Source: UBA8514 sp034933685
GTDB taxonomy: Bacteria > Bacillota > Clostridia > Lachnospirales > Anaerotignaceae
Direction of reading: 5' to 3'
Length of the DNA stretch: 64,000 bases
NCBI GenBank assembly: GCA_034933685.1
Contig: JAYFNB010000045.1
Coordinates: 1 to 64,000 of the forward strand
Below are positions 35,606 to 44,985 of this stretch, in pieces. The notes under the pieces were generated by a model that worked only from the letters and a program-made list of their open reading frames with translations, was not told the DNA's origin and ran no database searches. The stretch's first letter is position 1. Every line of letters begins with the position of its first letter. The position numbers and the translations under genes are program-made.

Positions 35606-36643
35606 ATGGGTTTAGATTATAAGGATGCTGGAGTAGACGTTGAAGCCGGATACAAGGCAGTAAAATTAATGGGTGAACATGTTAAAAGCACTTTTAGAAA
35701 AGAGGTTTTAACTGACATAGGCGGTTTTGGCGGTATGTTTACACTTGGCGGCTTAAATATGAAAGAACCTGTTCTTATTAGCGGTACTGATGGCGTTGGC
35801 ACAAAGCTTAGGCTTGCATTTGTGCAGGACAAGCACAATACTGTAGGCATTGACTGCGTTGCTATGTGTGTTAATGATATTATCTGCAACGGTGCACAGC
35901 CATTATTTTTCTTGGATTACATTGCTTGTGGTAAAAATGTTCCAGAAAAAATTGCAGATATAGTTAGTGGCGTTGCAGAAGGTTGTCGTCAAAGCGGATG
36001 TGCGCTTATTGGTGGTGAAACAGCAGAGATGCCAGGTTTTTACCCTATAGACGAATATGATATGGCAGGTTTTACTGTAGGCGTTGTAGATAAATGTGAC
36101 ATTATAAATGGAGAAAAAATTATTGAAGGCGATGTTATTATTGGCTTGCCATCAAGCGGTTGTCATTCCAACGGGTATTCCCTTGTAAGAAAGGTTTTTG
36201 AACCAATTGAGGAATGCGCAAAAGAATATATTGAAGAATTAGGTGAAACTGTTGGCGAGGCACTTTTAACACCAACAAAAATATATGTTAAAGAAATTCT
36301 TGACCTTGTTAAAAAGGTTGAAGTTAAAGGTATAAGTAATATTACAGGCGGAGGATTTATAGAAAATATTCCAAGGTGCATACCAAAGGGCAAAAACCTT
36401 TGTGCAACCATTGAAGAAGGCACATGGCCTGTACTTCCTATTTTTGATATTATGCAAAAAAGAGGAAATATTGAAAGAGCACATATGTATAACACCTTTA
36501 ACATGGGCATTGGAATGGTGCTTGTTGTTGCCAAAGAAAACGCAGATACTGCCCTTAAAGCTATTGAGGATATGGGCGAAAAAGCTTACGTAATAGGCAA
36601 AATAACTTCCAGCGAAAAAGAGGTAGAGGTATGCTTAAAATAG
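35606..36643 (+). CDS. purM: Phosphoribosylformylglycinamidine cyclo-ligase (AIR synthetase)
   Basis: A 345-aa enzyme that closes the imidazole ring of AIR with ATP. DYKDAGVDVEAGYKAV, GTDGVGTKLRLAF, GGETAEMPGFY and SSGCHSNGYSLVR are its conserved segments. AAGGAGG precedes ATG 35606. It overlaps purN by 13 nt. Confidence 0.97.
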   Translation: MGLDYKDAGVDVEAGYKAVKLMGEHVKSTFRKEVLTDIGGFGGMFTLGGLNMKEPVLISGTDGVGTKLRLAFVQDKHNTVGIDCVAMCVNDIICNGAQPLFFLDYIACGKNVPEKIADIVSGVAEGCRQSGCALIGGETAEMPGFYPIDEYDMAGFTVGVVDKCDIINGEKIIEGDVIIGLPSSGCHSNGYSLVRKVFEPIEECAKEYIEELGETVGEALLTPTKIYVKEILDLVKKVEVKGISNITGGGFIENIPRCIPKGKNLCATIEEGTWPVLPIFDIMQKRGNIERAHMYNTFNMGIGMVLVVAKENADTALKAIEDMGEKAYVIGKITSSEKEVEVCLK

Positions 36644-37257
36644 GAGCTTTGGTTTCTGGTGGAGGAACTAATTTACAGGCTATTATTGATAGCATAGAAA
36701 GCGGTAATGTGCCTAATGCAAAGGTAGTTACCGTAATAAGCAGTAAAGAGGGTACTTATGCCTTAGAGCGTGCAAAAAAACACAACATCAACGGCATTTG
36801 CATAAAGAAAAAGGATTTTTCTAACTTCGACCAATACATGCAGGCTATGATTGACCATTTGGAAAGCTTTGAAGTTGACCTTGTGGTGCTAGCTGGTTTC
36901 ATGACGGTTATAGGTGAAAAATTTATAGAAAAATACAGAAACAGAATTATAAATATTCATCCTGCACTTATTCCAGCTTTTTGCGGTGACGGATTTTATG
37001 GACTAAAAGTGCATGAGGCGGCTCTGGATAAAGGAGTAAAGGTTACAGGCGCAACGGTTCATTTTGTAAATGAAGAAACAGATGGCGGGCCTATAATACT
37101 GCAAAAGGCAGTTTATATAGATGAAAATGATACAGCTGAAAGCCTTCAGAAAAGGGTTATGGAAGAAGCGGAGTGGAAAATATTTCCCGAAGCAATTAAG
37201 CTTATAAGCGAGGGCAAAATTGAAGTTGTGGGTAACAAGGTTAGGAGGAAAAACTAA
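36631..37257 (+). CDS. purN: Phosphoribosylglycinamide formyltransferase
   Basis: A 208-aa 10-formyl-THF-dependent GAR transformylase. It has the phosphate loop VSGGGTNLQAI, catalytic Asn and His in NIHPALIPAF, and Asp in EETDGGPII. Slightly longer than the E. coli enzyme. ATG 36631 overlaps the end of purM and follows AGAGGT. Confidence 0.96.
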   Translation: MLKIGALVSGGGTNLQAIIDSIESGNVPNAKVVTVISSKEGTYALERAKKHNINGICIKKKDFSNFDQYMQAMIDHLESFEVDLVVLAGFMTVIGEKFIEKYRNRIINIHPALIPAFCGDGFYGLKVHEAALDKGVKVTGATVHFVNEETDGGPIILQKAVYIDENDTAESLQKRVMEEAEWKIFPEAIKLISEGKIEVVGNKVRRKN

Positions 37258-37258
37258 A

Positions 37259-38518
37259 ATGAAGGTTTTACTTGTGGGTAGCGGAGGAAGAGAACATGCA
37301 ATTGTGTGGAAGCTTAAGCAAAGCCCTAAAATAGACAAAATTTATTGTGCACCAGGCAACGCAGGTATTGCTCAAGATGCCCAGTGCGTGGATATTGGCG
37401 CAATGGAAATTGAAAAGTTGGTAGACTTTGCCAAAACAGAATGCATTGATTTTACAATAATTGGAATGGACGACCCACTTGTAGCAGGTGTAGTTGATGC
37501 ATTTGAGGCAGAGGGTCTTAGGGTATTTGGGCCACGAAAAAATGCAGCTATTATTGAGGGCAGCAAGTCTTTTTCCAAGGACTTAATGAAAAAATATAAC
37601 ATACCTACAGCTAAATATGAGGTTTTTGATAGCTATGAAGATGCAAAAGCCTATGTTTTACAACAGGAAATGCCTATTGTTATAAAAGCAGACGGACTTG
37701 CATTGGGCAAAGGTGTACTTATTTGTGCAACAGTTGAAGAAGCTGTTGCAGGTCTTGGCGAAATAATGTTAGACAAAAAGTTTGGTGCAAGCGGCAATAC
37801 CGTTGTTATAGAGGAGTTTCTTGTTGGCCCAGAGGTTTCTGTTTTATCATTCTGCGATGGAAAAACAGTTGTGCCTATGGTTTCAGCTCAAGACCACAAA
37901 AGAGCGCTGGACGGCGACAAAGGCCTTAACACAGGTGGAATGGGTACGTTTTCGCCAAGCAAAATGTATACACCAGAATTGGCAGAAGTATGCATGAAAG
38001 AAATTTTTCAGCCATCTCTTGACGCTATGGCAAAAGAGGGAAGAGAATTTGTTGGTATTCTTTACTTTGGACTCATGCTTACCAAGGATGGGATGAAGGT
38101 AATTGAATACAACGCACGTTTTGGCGACCCAGAAACACAGGTTATACTCCCACGCCTTAAAACAGATTTAATTGAAATTATGGAAGCTTGTGTTGATGGA
38201 AAACTTGACCAAATTAATATTGAATGGTACGACAATGCCGCAGTTTGCGTGGTAGAGGCTAGCGGCGGATACCCTGAAAGCTACGAAAAAGGGTACACAA
38301 TTACTGGTCTTGATGAAATTAAAAACAGGGAAGATATAGTTGTTTTCCATGCTGGTACAAAAATGCAAGAAGGCAAGTTTGTTACAAACGGAGGACGTGT
38401 TTTGGGCATTACAGGCATTGGCAAAAACCTTGAAGAGGCTATTAAAATTGCATACCAAGGCGTTGAAGTAGTTGATTTTGACAAAAAACATTTCAGACAT
38501 GATATTGGTGTAAAATAA
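37259..38518 (+). CDS. purD: Phosphoribosylamine-glycine ligase (GAR synthetase)
   Basis: A 419-aa ATP-grasp enzyme. It shows VLLVGSGGREHAIVWKL at the N-terminus, IKADGLALGKGV in the ATP-grasp core, the RALDGDKGLNTGGMGTFSP loop, and YNARFGDPETQ. ATG 37259 follows TTAGGAGG; a longer in-frame ATG overlaps purN. purH, purF, purC, purE and purL are not in this cluster and must lie elsewhere. Confidence 0.97.
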   Translation: MKVLLVGSGGREHAIVWKLKQSPKIDKIYCAPGNAGIAQDAQCVDIGAMEIEKLVDFAKTECIDFTIIGMDDPLVAGVVDAFEAEGLRVFGPRKNAAIIEGSKSFSKDLMKKYNIPTAKYEVFDSYEDAKAYVLQQEMPIVIKADGLALGKGVLICATVEEAVAGLGEIMLDKKFGASGNTVVIEEFLVGPEVSVLSFCDGKTVVPMVSAQDHKRALDGDKGLNTGGMGTFSPSKMYTPELAEVCMKEIFQPSLDAMAKEGREFVGILYFGLMLTKDGMKVIEYNARFGDPETQVILPRLKTDLIEIMEACVDGKLDQINIEWYDNAAVCVVEASGGYPESYEKGYTITGLDEIKNREDIVVFHAGTKMQEGKFVTNGGRVLGITGIGKNLEEAIKIAYQGVEVVDFDKKHFRHDIGVK

Positions 38519-38526
38519 TATAGAAC

Positions 38527-38561
38527 AAGCATTATGCCTTCCTTTGGGCATAGTGCTTTTT
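38527..38561 (+). terminator. Terminator of purMND
   Basis: Stem AAGCATTATGCC against GGCATAGTGCTT (one G-U) with a short loop and a T-run of five. Confidence 0.9.
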
Positions 38562-38584
38562 CCGTGTAAAGAGGTGCGGCATAA

Positions 38585-39169
38585 ATGCAAAGTGAAAGAT
38601 TTAATAAGCAAATGGAATTCCTGCTTGAATTGGACAAAGTAAAGCAGATTTTCCGTCAGACATATTTGGCAGACCAAAGCAGAAAGGAAAACGATGCGGA
38701 ACATAGCTGGCACGCTTGCCTAATGGCGGTGGTACTGGCAGAGTATTTTCCAGATGTTGATTTGCTGAAATCGCTTAAGATGATGTTATTCCACGATGTT
38801 GTAGAAATATATGCAGGGGATACATATTGCTACGACAACAAGGGGAATGAGGATAAGGTACTGCGTGAGCAAGCGTCGGCGCAAAAGGTATATGGATTGC
38901 TGCCAGATGAGCAAAAGGACGAGTTAATTGCTCTTTGGCAGGAATTTGAAGAAGGGGAAAGTCCTGAAGCTAAATTTTGTGCAATTTTGGACAGAGTTCA
39001 GCCAACAATGCTTAATAATGCTGCCAAAGGAATATCATGGGTGGAACATGGCATTAAAAAAGAGCAGGTTATAAAAAGGAACGAGGTAACCTTTCAAGGT
39101 CCTAAGGTTATTGGGGAATACATGGATAATATAATAAATAGTGCGTATCAAAATGGGTACTTAAAATAA
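38585..39169 (+). CDS. YfbR-like HD-domain phosphohydrolase
   Basis: A 194-aa HD-domain protein. Metal ligands are visible in NDAEHSWHACLMA, in LFHDVVEIYAGD (the HD pair), and in ILDRVQP. This is the pattern of the YfbR/HD_3 group, which includes 5'-deoxynucleotidases; the exact substrate is uncertain. GAGGTGCGG precedes ATG 38585. It lies between a terminator and the hydrogenase cassette, 31 bp from the next gene, and may be co-transcribed with that cassette. Confidence 0.82.
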   Translation: MQSERFNKQMEFLLELDKVKQIFRQTYLADQSRKENDAEHSWHACLMAVVLAEYFPDVDLLKSLKMMLFHDVVEIYAGDTYCYDNKGNEDKVLREQASAQKVYGLLPDEQKDELIALWQEFEEGESPEAKFCAILDRVQPTMLNNAAKGISWVEHGIKKEQVIKRNEVTFQGPKVIGEYMDNIINSAYQNGYLK

Positions 39170-39200
39170 ACCGGTTAAAAGAGAGAAGGAGATTATTATT

Positions 39201-39443
39201 ATGGATATTCAAGTTTGTATAGGAAGTGTTTGTCATCTTAAAGGTTCTTACGAAATTATTAATAAGCTGGAGGCACTTTTAGATGAAAACCAGATGAGCG
39301 ACAAGGTCAAAATTAAGGCGGCATTCTGCCTTGGTGATTGTGTTGGTGCAGTTTGTGTGAAGGTTGGAGATGATATTTATTCTGTTCAGCCAGACACAGT
39401 AGATAATTTCTTTAATACAGTTGTTCGGGAAAAGGTGATGTAA
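39201..39443 (+). CDS. Thioredoxin-like [2Fe-2S] ferredoxin-domain protein
   Basis: An 80-aa protein with C6-x4-C11 and C43-x3-C47, the cysteine spacing of thioredoxin-like [2Fe-2S] ferredoxins and of the NuoE/HydC domain. Only the cluster-binding domain is present. GAGAGAAGGAG precedes ATG 39201. It opens the hydrogenase cassette, one base short of the next gene, and is likely an electron carrier or a subunit for the sensor hydrogenase. Confidence 0.88.
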   Translation: MDIQVCIGSVCHLKGSYEIINKLEALLDENQMSDKVKIKAAFCLGDCVGAVCVKVGDDIYSVQPDTVDNFFNTVVREKVM

Positions 39444-39444
39444 A

Positions 39445-41157
39445 TTGAGACTATTCAATTTTACTGCGGAAAACTGCAAAAATTGTAACAAATGTGTAAG
39501 GGAATGTCCTGTAAAGGCCATAAAATTCAAAAATAACAAAGCAGAAATTGATGAGGAAAAATGCATTGCCTGTGGACAGTGCTTTGTTACATGCCCAAAG
39601 CATGCCCGCAACATGGAAAACGAAGTTGACATTGTATCCAAAATGTTAGCAAGTGACAGGTATGTTGTTGCTTGTATAGATTCTGCTTATCTTGGTTCAT
39701 TTCGAGAGCCAGGTCAATATGTTGCCGCATTGCGAAAACTTGGCTTTGACTCTGTGCAGGAGATAGCGGCAGGAAGCGAAAGAATTACAGAAGACTACAT
39801 TGATTACATAAAGGCAAATGCGGGCAAGCAGAAGTATTTTATTTCAAGCACATGCCCAGCCACCTATCTGTTTATACAAAAATATCATCCAAAGTTGGTA
39901 AAGTATCTGATACCAGTAGTTACACCTATGCTTGCCCTGGGAATGGCTATTAAAGCGGAAGACCCAGATGCCTACACGGTGTATGTTGGTCCATGCCTTA
40001 GCAAAAAATATGAAACACTGCCAAAATCAGATTCTGCACCTATAAATTCACTTATTACTTGTCAAGAAATAATTAGGATGTTCAAGAAAAAGATGATTAA
40101 TTTGGACACACTTGAAATTTCCGTTCCTGATAGGGTTGCAAAAAGTACAGGTTCAAGCTATTCAATTTCAGGAGATATGTGGCCAAGTATTACGGAAATC
40201 TTGGAAGAAAACGGATATGATTCCCTTAGGGTTAATGGCTTGGATAATGTTAAAAATCTTTTTGAAAGCATGGAAAGTGAAGAACTTGCACAATGCTATA
40301 TTGGGCTTTCAGCCTGCGTAGAAAGCTGTATTAATGGGCCGTTTATACCAAAGGAGTCCTTAAGTTTATTTTGCAGACGCCAGAAAATTACCAACTTTGC
40401 AGCAGAGCATGGTTGGGGTGTAGAAGGTGAGCCTATAAACTGGGATGGAATAGACATGAAGTGCAGCTTTGAGCCTATAAGTGTTCCGCGCCATCAGGCA
40501 CCACCAGAAAAAATTCAAGAAATTTTACACAGGATGGGTAGAAAAACCAGAGCCGACGAATATGACTGTGGTGCATGCGGATATACCACTTGTCGTGAAA
40601 AGGCTCAGGCGGTTTATGAAGGAATGGCTGAGGAGGAAATGTGCTGGCCAAATTTAAGAAAAAAAGCAGAGCGCAAGGGCGATACAATTTTTCTTAATTC
40701 AAGGAATATAATTGTGTTTATTGATAAAGAGCACAGAATTCAGCAGATAAATCCTGTTGCAGAGAACTATTTTAAAGTTGCCAATGATGATGTTCGGGGT
40801 AAACATGTTACAGAACTTGGTTTGCCAGACGATGACTACACCTATTGTTTCGCAATTAAGAAAGACATATTGAATAAAAAAATACATTTAGATGAACATG
40901 GAATTGTTGTAATGCAAAACATAATATACATTGAAGGCGATGAGCTATTTATTTCTATGCAGGATATAACCGAGGAAGAACAAAGAAAAGAGGAACTTGC
41001 AAAGCTTAAAATGCACACCGTGGACATTGCGCAAAATGTTATTGAAAAACAGATGCGTGTTGCACAGGAAATTGCCAGCCTTTTGGGTGAAACCACGGCA
41101 GAGACTAAAGTTGCGCTAAACAAACTTAAAGACGTTGTTCTTAAAGAGGGTGAATAG
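39445..41157 (+). CDS. HydS-like sensory [FeFe]-hydrogenase with PAS domain
   Basis: A 570-aa protein. It has two N-terminal [4Fe-4S] motifs (CKNCNKCVREC and CIACGQCFVTC), an H-cluster domain, an extra 4Fe-4S domain (C375 onward, DCGACGYTTC) and a PAS domain (about 420-520). The four H-cluster cysteines are kept: C137 (STCPAT), C184 (GPCLSKK), C291 and C295 (ACVESC). The cysteine before C137 that relays protons in catalytic enzymes is Thr136. This fits group C sensory hydrogenases, which bind H2 but turn over slowly. TTG 39445 follows AAAGGTGATG. Probable signal source for the phosphatase encoded next. Confidence 0.87.
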   Translation: MRLFNFTAENCKNCNKCVRECPVKAIKFKNNKAEIDEEKCIACGQCFVTCPKHARNMENEVDIVSKMLASDRYVVACIDSAYLGSFREPGQYVAALRKLGFDSVQEIAAGSERITEDYIDYIKANAGKQKYFISSTCPATYLFIQKYHPKLVKYLIPVVTPMLALGMAIKAEDPDAYTVYVGPCLSKKYETLPKSDSAPINSLITCQEIIRMFKKKMINLDTLEISVPDRVAKSTGSSYSISGDMWPSITEILEENGYDSLRVNGLDNVKNLFESMESEELAQCYIGLSACVESCINGPFIPKESLSLFCRRQKITNFAAEHGWGVEGEPINWDGIDMKCSFEPISVPRHQAPPEKIQEILHRMGRKTRADEYDCGACGYTTCREKAQAVYEGMAEEEMCWPNLRKKAERKGDTIFLNSRNIIVFIDKEHRIQQINPVAENYFKVANDDVRGKHVTELGLPDDDYTYCFAIKKDILNKKIHLDEHGIVVMQNIIYIEGDELFISMQDITEEEQRKEELAKLKMHTVDIAQNVIEKQMRVAQEIASLLGETTAETKVALNKLKDVVLKEGE

Positions 41158-41159
41158 TT

Positions 41160-42329
41160 ATGTATTTTATTGATACCGCCTACAACAGCATAAATAAATA
41201 CGGCGAGGAACTTTGCGGTGACCATATTGAACAGATTAATCTTGAAGACAGCAAAATTTTGGTACTGGCGGACGGAATGGGTAGCGGAGTTAAAGCAAAC
41301 ATACTGGCAACTCTTACATCTAAAATAGCTGCAACAATGCTTCGTGAGGGGTCATCCCTGGAAGAAACAATAGATACAATAGTGCATACACTCCCTGTGT
41401 GTTCTCAAAGGCAATTAGCTTATTCAACCTTTACAATTATTAAGGTTTTTAAAACTGGGGTTGTGTATGTTGCGGAATTTGATAATCCGTCTATTTTTAT
41501 TTTCAAGAACGGGCATGATGTTCCAATAAACAAAATAAAGAAAGTTATAAATGAAAAGGTTATATACGAAAGTATTTTTAAGCTTGAAGAAGACAGCCTT
41601 TTAGTTGCAGTAAGCGACGGCGTTGTACATGCAGGTGTTGGCAAAAGCCTTAGCCTTGGCTGGCGGTGGAACAATGTAAATGACTATCTTAGGGATTTTT
41701 CAGCAACGGAAACCACAACCAACGCAGTTACAGGCAATGTACTTGAGGTATGTCAAAATCTTTATGAAAATCAGGCTGGCGATGATACCACAGTGCTTGC
41801 TGTTAAAATAAGAGAGCAGGAAACTATAAATCTGTTTTCGGGCCCGCCAAAAAATCCTGAAAATGACTATGCAGTTATAAAAGAAATTTTGGAGGCGGAA
41901 GGCAAGGTTGTTGTTTGCGGTGGAACTACTGCAAGCATAGTTGCACGAACCTTGGGAACCGAGATGGAGGTGGATTTATCAACCATGACTCATGATATTC
42001 CTCCTGTTGGGAAAATTCCTAGAATTGAACTGGTTACAGAAGGTGTGCTTACCATAAATAAAGCAATTGAGCTTATGCGTGGATACATAAACCCGGGCTT
42101 TAATTCGAAAATTCTTGCACAGATCAATGAAAATAATGCGGCGGCAATGCTTGCAAAGCTGCTTATTGAAAATTGTGACAAGCTGAACATTTGGGTGGGT
42201 CAAGCGGTAAACCCTGCTCATCAAAATGACAGTTTTCCTATGGATTTTAATTTTAAGATAAATCAGCTTAGAGAACTTGGACGCATTGTGGAAAAAATGG
42301 GTAAAGAAGTCAACATAAATTATATATAA
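41160..42329 (+). CDS. SpoIIE/PP2C-family protein phosphatase with extra C-terminal domain
   Basis: A 389-aa protein. The first ~220 residues are a PP2C-type (SpoIIE) phosphatase with metal-binding aspartates in VLADGMGSGV, AVSDGVVHAG and GDDTTVLAV. The last ~165 residues (from about ENDYAVIKEILEAEGKVVVCGG) form another domain I do not recognise. It begins two bases after the sensory hydrogenase gene stops, so the pair is probably coupled. It is likely to dephosphorylate a regulator of fermentation genes when H2 is sensed; the substrate is unknown and no kinase is adjacent. Confidence 0.85.
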   Translation: MYFIDTAYNSINKYGEELCGDHIEQINLEDSKILVLADGMGSGVKANILATLTSKIAATMLREGSSLEETIDTIVHTLPVCSQRQLAYSTFTIIKVFKTGVVYVAEFDNPSIFIFKNGHDVPINKIKKVINEKVIYESIFKLEEDSLLVAVSDGVVHAGVGKSLSLGWRWNNVNDYLRDFSATETTTNAVTGNVLEVCQNLYENQAGDDTTVLAVKIREQETINLFSGPPKNPENDYAVIKEILEAEGKVVVCGGTTASIVARTLGTEMEVDLSTMTHDIPPVGKIPRIELVTEGVLTINKAIELMRGYINPGFNSKILAQINENNAAAMLAKLLIENCDKLNIWVGQAVNPAHQNDSFPMDFNFKINQLRELGRIVEKMGKEVNINYI

Positions 42330-42343
42330 AAGGAAGTTTTTTT

Positions 42344-43804
42344 ATGCGAAAGTTTGAAAGCAATGTGCAATATACAAAGTATTTAGTAAACAAGGAAGTT
42401 ACAAAGAGATATTTAAATGGTGAAAATCTTAATGAGATAATAGATGACATAGCAGAAACTATTATACCAGGCCCTAAGCCTATTACAAGGTGCTGTATTT
42501 ACAAGGAAAGGCATATTATTAAGGAGCGTGCAGAGTTTGTTATAAAGCCTCTTGAGGGTGATAACGTTATCCATATTTTGAGAAGTGCTTGCGACGAATG
42601 CCCTATTGACAGATATGTAGTTACAGAGGCATGCCGTGGGTGCTTGGCACATAAATGCCAAGAGGTATGCCCTAAAAATGCTATAGTTATAATGGGTCAA
42701 AGGGCATACATAAACCAGCAGCTTTGCATAGAGTGCGGAAGATGCAAGTCTGTTTGTCCATTTAATGCAATAAGCGATGTACAAAGGCCATGCATACGCT
42801 CTTGCGGAGTAAATGCCATTATATTCGATGAAGAAAAAAAGGCTTATATAGATGAAGAAAAGTGTGTATCCTGCGGGGCATGTGTATACAACTGTCCCTT
42901 TGGTGCCGTTGTAGATAAATCCTATGTTGTGGATGCTCTGGATTTAATTAAAAAATCAGAAAATAATACAAAATATAAGGTTTATGCAATTGTTGCTCCG
43001 GCGATAAGCAGTCAGTTTACAGAGGCAAAAATTGAGCAGGTTATAAATGGAATTGAAAAAATAGGTTTCCATCATGCAATTGAGGTGGCACTTGGTGCAG
43101 ACATAGTGGCATGCCACGAGGCAAAGGAATTTTCTGAAACCATTGAGCAGAGGCAGTGGATGACAACCTCATGCTGTCCTGCCTTTGTTAAACATATTCA
43201 GAAAAACCATCCAGAGCTCATGAGTCATGTATCTGGTACGGTTTCGCCAATGATAGCAATTTCACAGATGATTAGGCATTTGGATGAAACAGCTAAAATT
43301 GTATTTATTGGGCCGTGTACGGCTAAAAAAATGGAAATAAAGGAAGATGATATAAAGGGCATTGTTGACCTTGTGCTTACCTTTGAGGAATTACAGGCAA
43401 TGCTTGATGCCATGGAGATAGACCTTACAAAATGTGAGGAAACTAGCCTTGACAATGCATCTTACTATGGAAGGCTTTTTGCAAGAAGCGGCGGTGTTAC
43501 AGAGGCCGTTAAGCAGGCTATTGAGGTGCTTGGAATAGACACAAATTTTGACCCTGTTAAGTGTGATGGCTTGGAGGAGGTTGTAAAAACCCTTAAGGTT
43601 GCATCCCTTGGAAGACTTAAAGGCAACTTTATTGAGGGGATGGCATGCAAAGGTGGCTGCATTGGTGGTGCGGCGTCGTTAAGCCATGGCCCTAAGGATT
43701 TGACTGAGGTGGATAAGTACGGAAAACTTAGTAAAGAAGAAAACAGTGTTCAGGCAACACGAATACTGGATTTGGAAAACCTTGATTTAGAAAGAAATTA
43801 TTAA
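42344..43804 (+). CDS. Monomeric [FeFe]-hydrogenase (group B-like)
   Basis: A 486-aa hydrogenase. The N-terminal part carries cysteine-rich [4Fe-4S] motifs (CRGCLAHKCQEVC, CIECGRCKSVC, CVSCGACVYNC). The H-domain has all catalytic signatures: TSCCPAF (proton-relay C277, cluster C278), GPCTAKK (C325), and MACKGGC (C435, C439). It should exchange H2 with ferredoxin in the cytosol. Maturases HydE, HydF and HydG are not in the window. AAAGGAAG precedes ATG 42344, 14 bp after the phosphatase gene. Order resembles the hfs-type cassette of Thermoanaerobacterium, from memory. Confidence 0.92.
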   Translation: MRKFESNVQYTKYLVNKEVTKRYLNGENLNEIIDDIAETIIPGPKPITRCCIYKERHIIKERAEFVIKPLEGDNVIHILRSACDECPIDRYVVTEACRGCLAHKCQEVCPKNAIVIMGQRAYINQQLCIECGRCKSVCPFNAISDVQRPCIRSCGVNAIIFDEEKKAYIDEEKCVSCGACVYNCPFGAVVDKSYVVDALDLIKKSENNTKYKVYAIVAPAISSQFTEAKIEQVINGIEKIGFHHAIEVALGADIVACHEAKEFSETIEQRQWMTTSCCPAFVKHIQKNHPELMSHVSGTVSPMIAISQMIRHLDETAKIVFIGPCTAKKMEIKEDDIKGIVDLVLTFEELQAMLDAMEIDLTKCEETSLDNASYYGRLFARSGGVTEAVKQAIEVLGIDTNFDPVKCDGLEEVVKTLKVASLGRLKGNFIEGMACKGGCIGGAASLSHGPKDLTEVDKYGKLSKEENSVQATRILDLENLDLERNY

Positions 43805-43815
43805 AATGACGGTGA

Positions 43816-43848
43816 AAAACCTTGGGACTTAGTCCCAAGGTTTTATTT
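43816..43848. terminator. Bidirectional terminator between the hydrogenase and degV genes
   Basis: Stem AAAACCTTGGGACT with AGTCCCAAGGTTTT, flanked by A-rich and T-rich ends, so it can work on both strands. Confidence 0.9.
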
Positions 43849-44735
43849 TATAGTCTGTCGTATTTTTTTAAAAAGCATACGCCCAACGTTCCAGGGCCCG
43901 TATGCGCGGATATTGTTGCACCTATAAGAAAGTCTTTTTCAAAAACTATATCAGGCATAACACTTCTAAGCTCATTTTGAAATGACTCTATTTCTTCAGG
44001 AGTATTGGTTTCACCTACCGTGAAAAGAAAGTCTTCAATTTTTTCGCCTGTTTTTTCAAAATATCCATTAGTTATTTCAGCCAACTTTTTCATACCACCT
44101 TTACGGCTTCTGGTAACGCCTGCAAGGCTTATTTCTCCGTCTTTAAGCTCTATAAGGGGCTTGATTTTAAGTATACCACCAGCGGCAGCACTTACCTTTC
44201 CAATTCTTCCGCCTTTTTGCAAATGGTCAAGACCGCCCACCATAAACATTATTCTTGCACTCTTTCTAAGCTTTTCACAATTTGCCTTAATTTCGTCTAT
44301 AGAAAGGCCATCACGCTGCATTCTTGCTGCTTCAACCACAAGAAATTCTTGTGCACCCGTTGCAAGCCATGAATTCATAATGTAAATTTTAGCTTCAGGA
44401 AATTTTTCACTAAGAATTTCCCCAGCAGTGTTTGCAGACTGATGTGACCCACTTAAGGTTGTAGTTATGTTAAAGCAAAGTATGTCCTTGCCACTTTCAA
44501 GAGCAGGTGTAAAGGCATCTATGTAATCCTGTACAGAGGGAAGAGAAGTTTTTGGAAAAAGGTGTTTTTCTACAAACTCTTTATAATATACATCAAGGCT
44601 AAGCTCAGTCATTTCTTTTAAATAATTCTCTCCATCCAAGGATACATAAAATGGTATAACTTCAATGCTATTTTCACTTGCCACTTTAATAGGAATGTCC
44701 GCAGCACCATCACTAAAAATTTGAAATTGGGACAT
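43848..44735 (-). CDS. DegV family fatty-acid-binding protein
   Basis: A 295-aa DegV-fold protein; members bind fatty acids for the FakA/FakB kinase system. It shows FSDGAADIP at the start, FPKTSLPSVQDY, TLSGSHQSA, and GGLDHLQKGGRIGKVSA. ATG 44735 is chosen because AGGAGG lies seven bases upstream; a longer frame has no RBS. Which fatty acid it prefers cannot be told. No fakA is adjacent. Confidence 0.92.
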   Translation of the reverse strand: MSQFQIFSDGAADIPIKVASENSIEVIPFYVSLDGENYLKEMTELSLDVYYKEFVEKHLFPKTSLPSVQDYIDAFTPALESGKDILCFNITTTLSGSHQSANTAGEILSEKFPEAKIYIMNSWLATGAQEFLVVEAARMQRDGLSIDEIKANCEKLRKSARIMFMVGGLDHLQKGGRIGKVSAAAGGILKIKPLIELKDGEISLAGVTRSRKGGMKKLAEITNGYFEKTGEKIEDFLFTVGETNTPEEIESFQNELRSVMPDIVFEKDFLIGATISAHTGPGTLGVCFLKKYDRL

Positions 44736-44948
44736 AAAAATCCTCCTGTCACATAAATATATCAACTACTTGTTTTTAAAACTATGTATCATGAGTTTAA
44801 TTTAGCATTTTTTTGTGCCGGTGTCAATAAAGCCAGCGAAACTCTACAATAATTGAAAAAGTGTGTATTAACATACAAGAGGATTTCTGGTTAGATAGTT
44901 CGAAAATTATGAAAGTATAATATGTGTAAATTTTGGGAATAAATACAC

Positions 44949-44977
44949 TTGACATATAGGCTGTGAGTTGATAAAAT
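44949..44977 (+). promoter_or_regulatory. carD promoter 1
   Basis: TTGACA at 44949-44954, a 17-bp spacer and TAAAAT at 44972-44977. The 325-bp gap between degV and carD holds this and the next promoter and otherwise AT-rich sequence. Confidence 0.65.
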
Positions 44978-44985
44978 ATTTTATT

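Noticed and set aside
38168..38713. 181-codon minus-strand open frame spanning the purD end and the HD gene
   Set aside because: It crosses two real genes and the purD terminator and shows no RBS.
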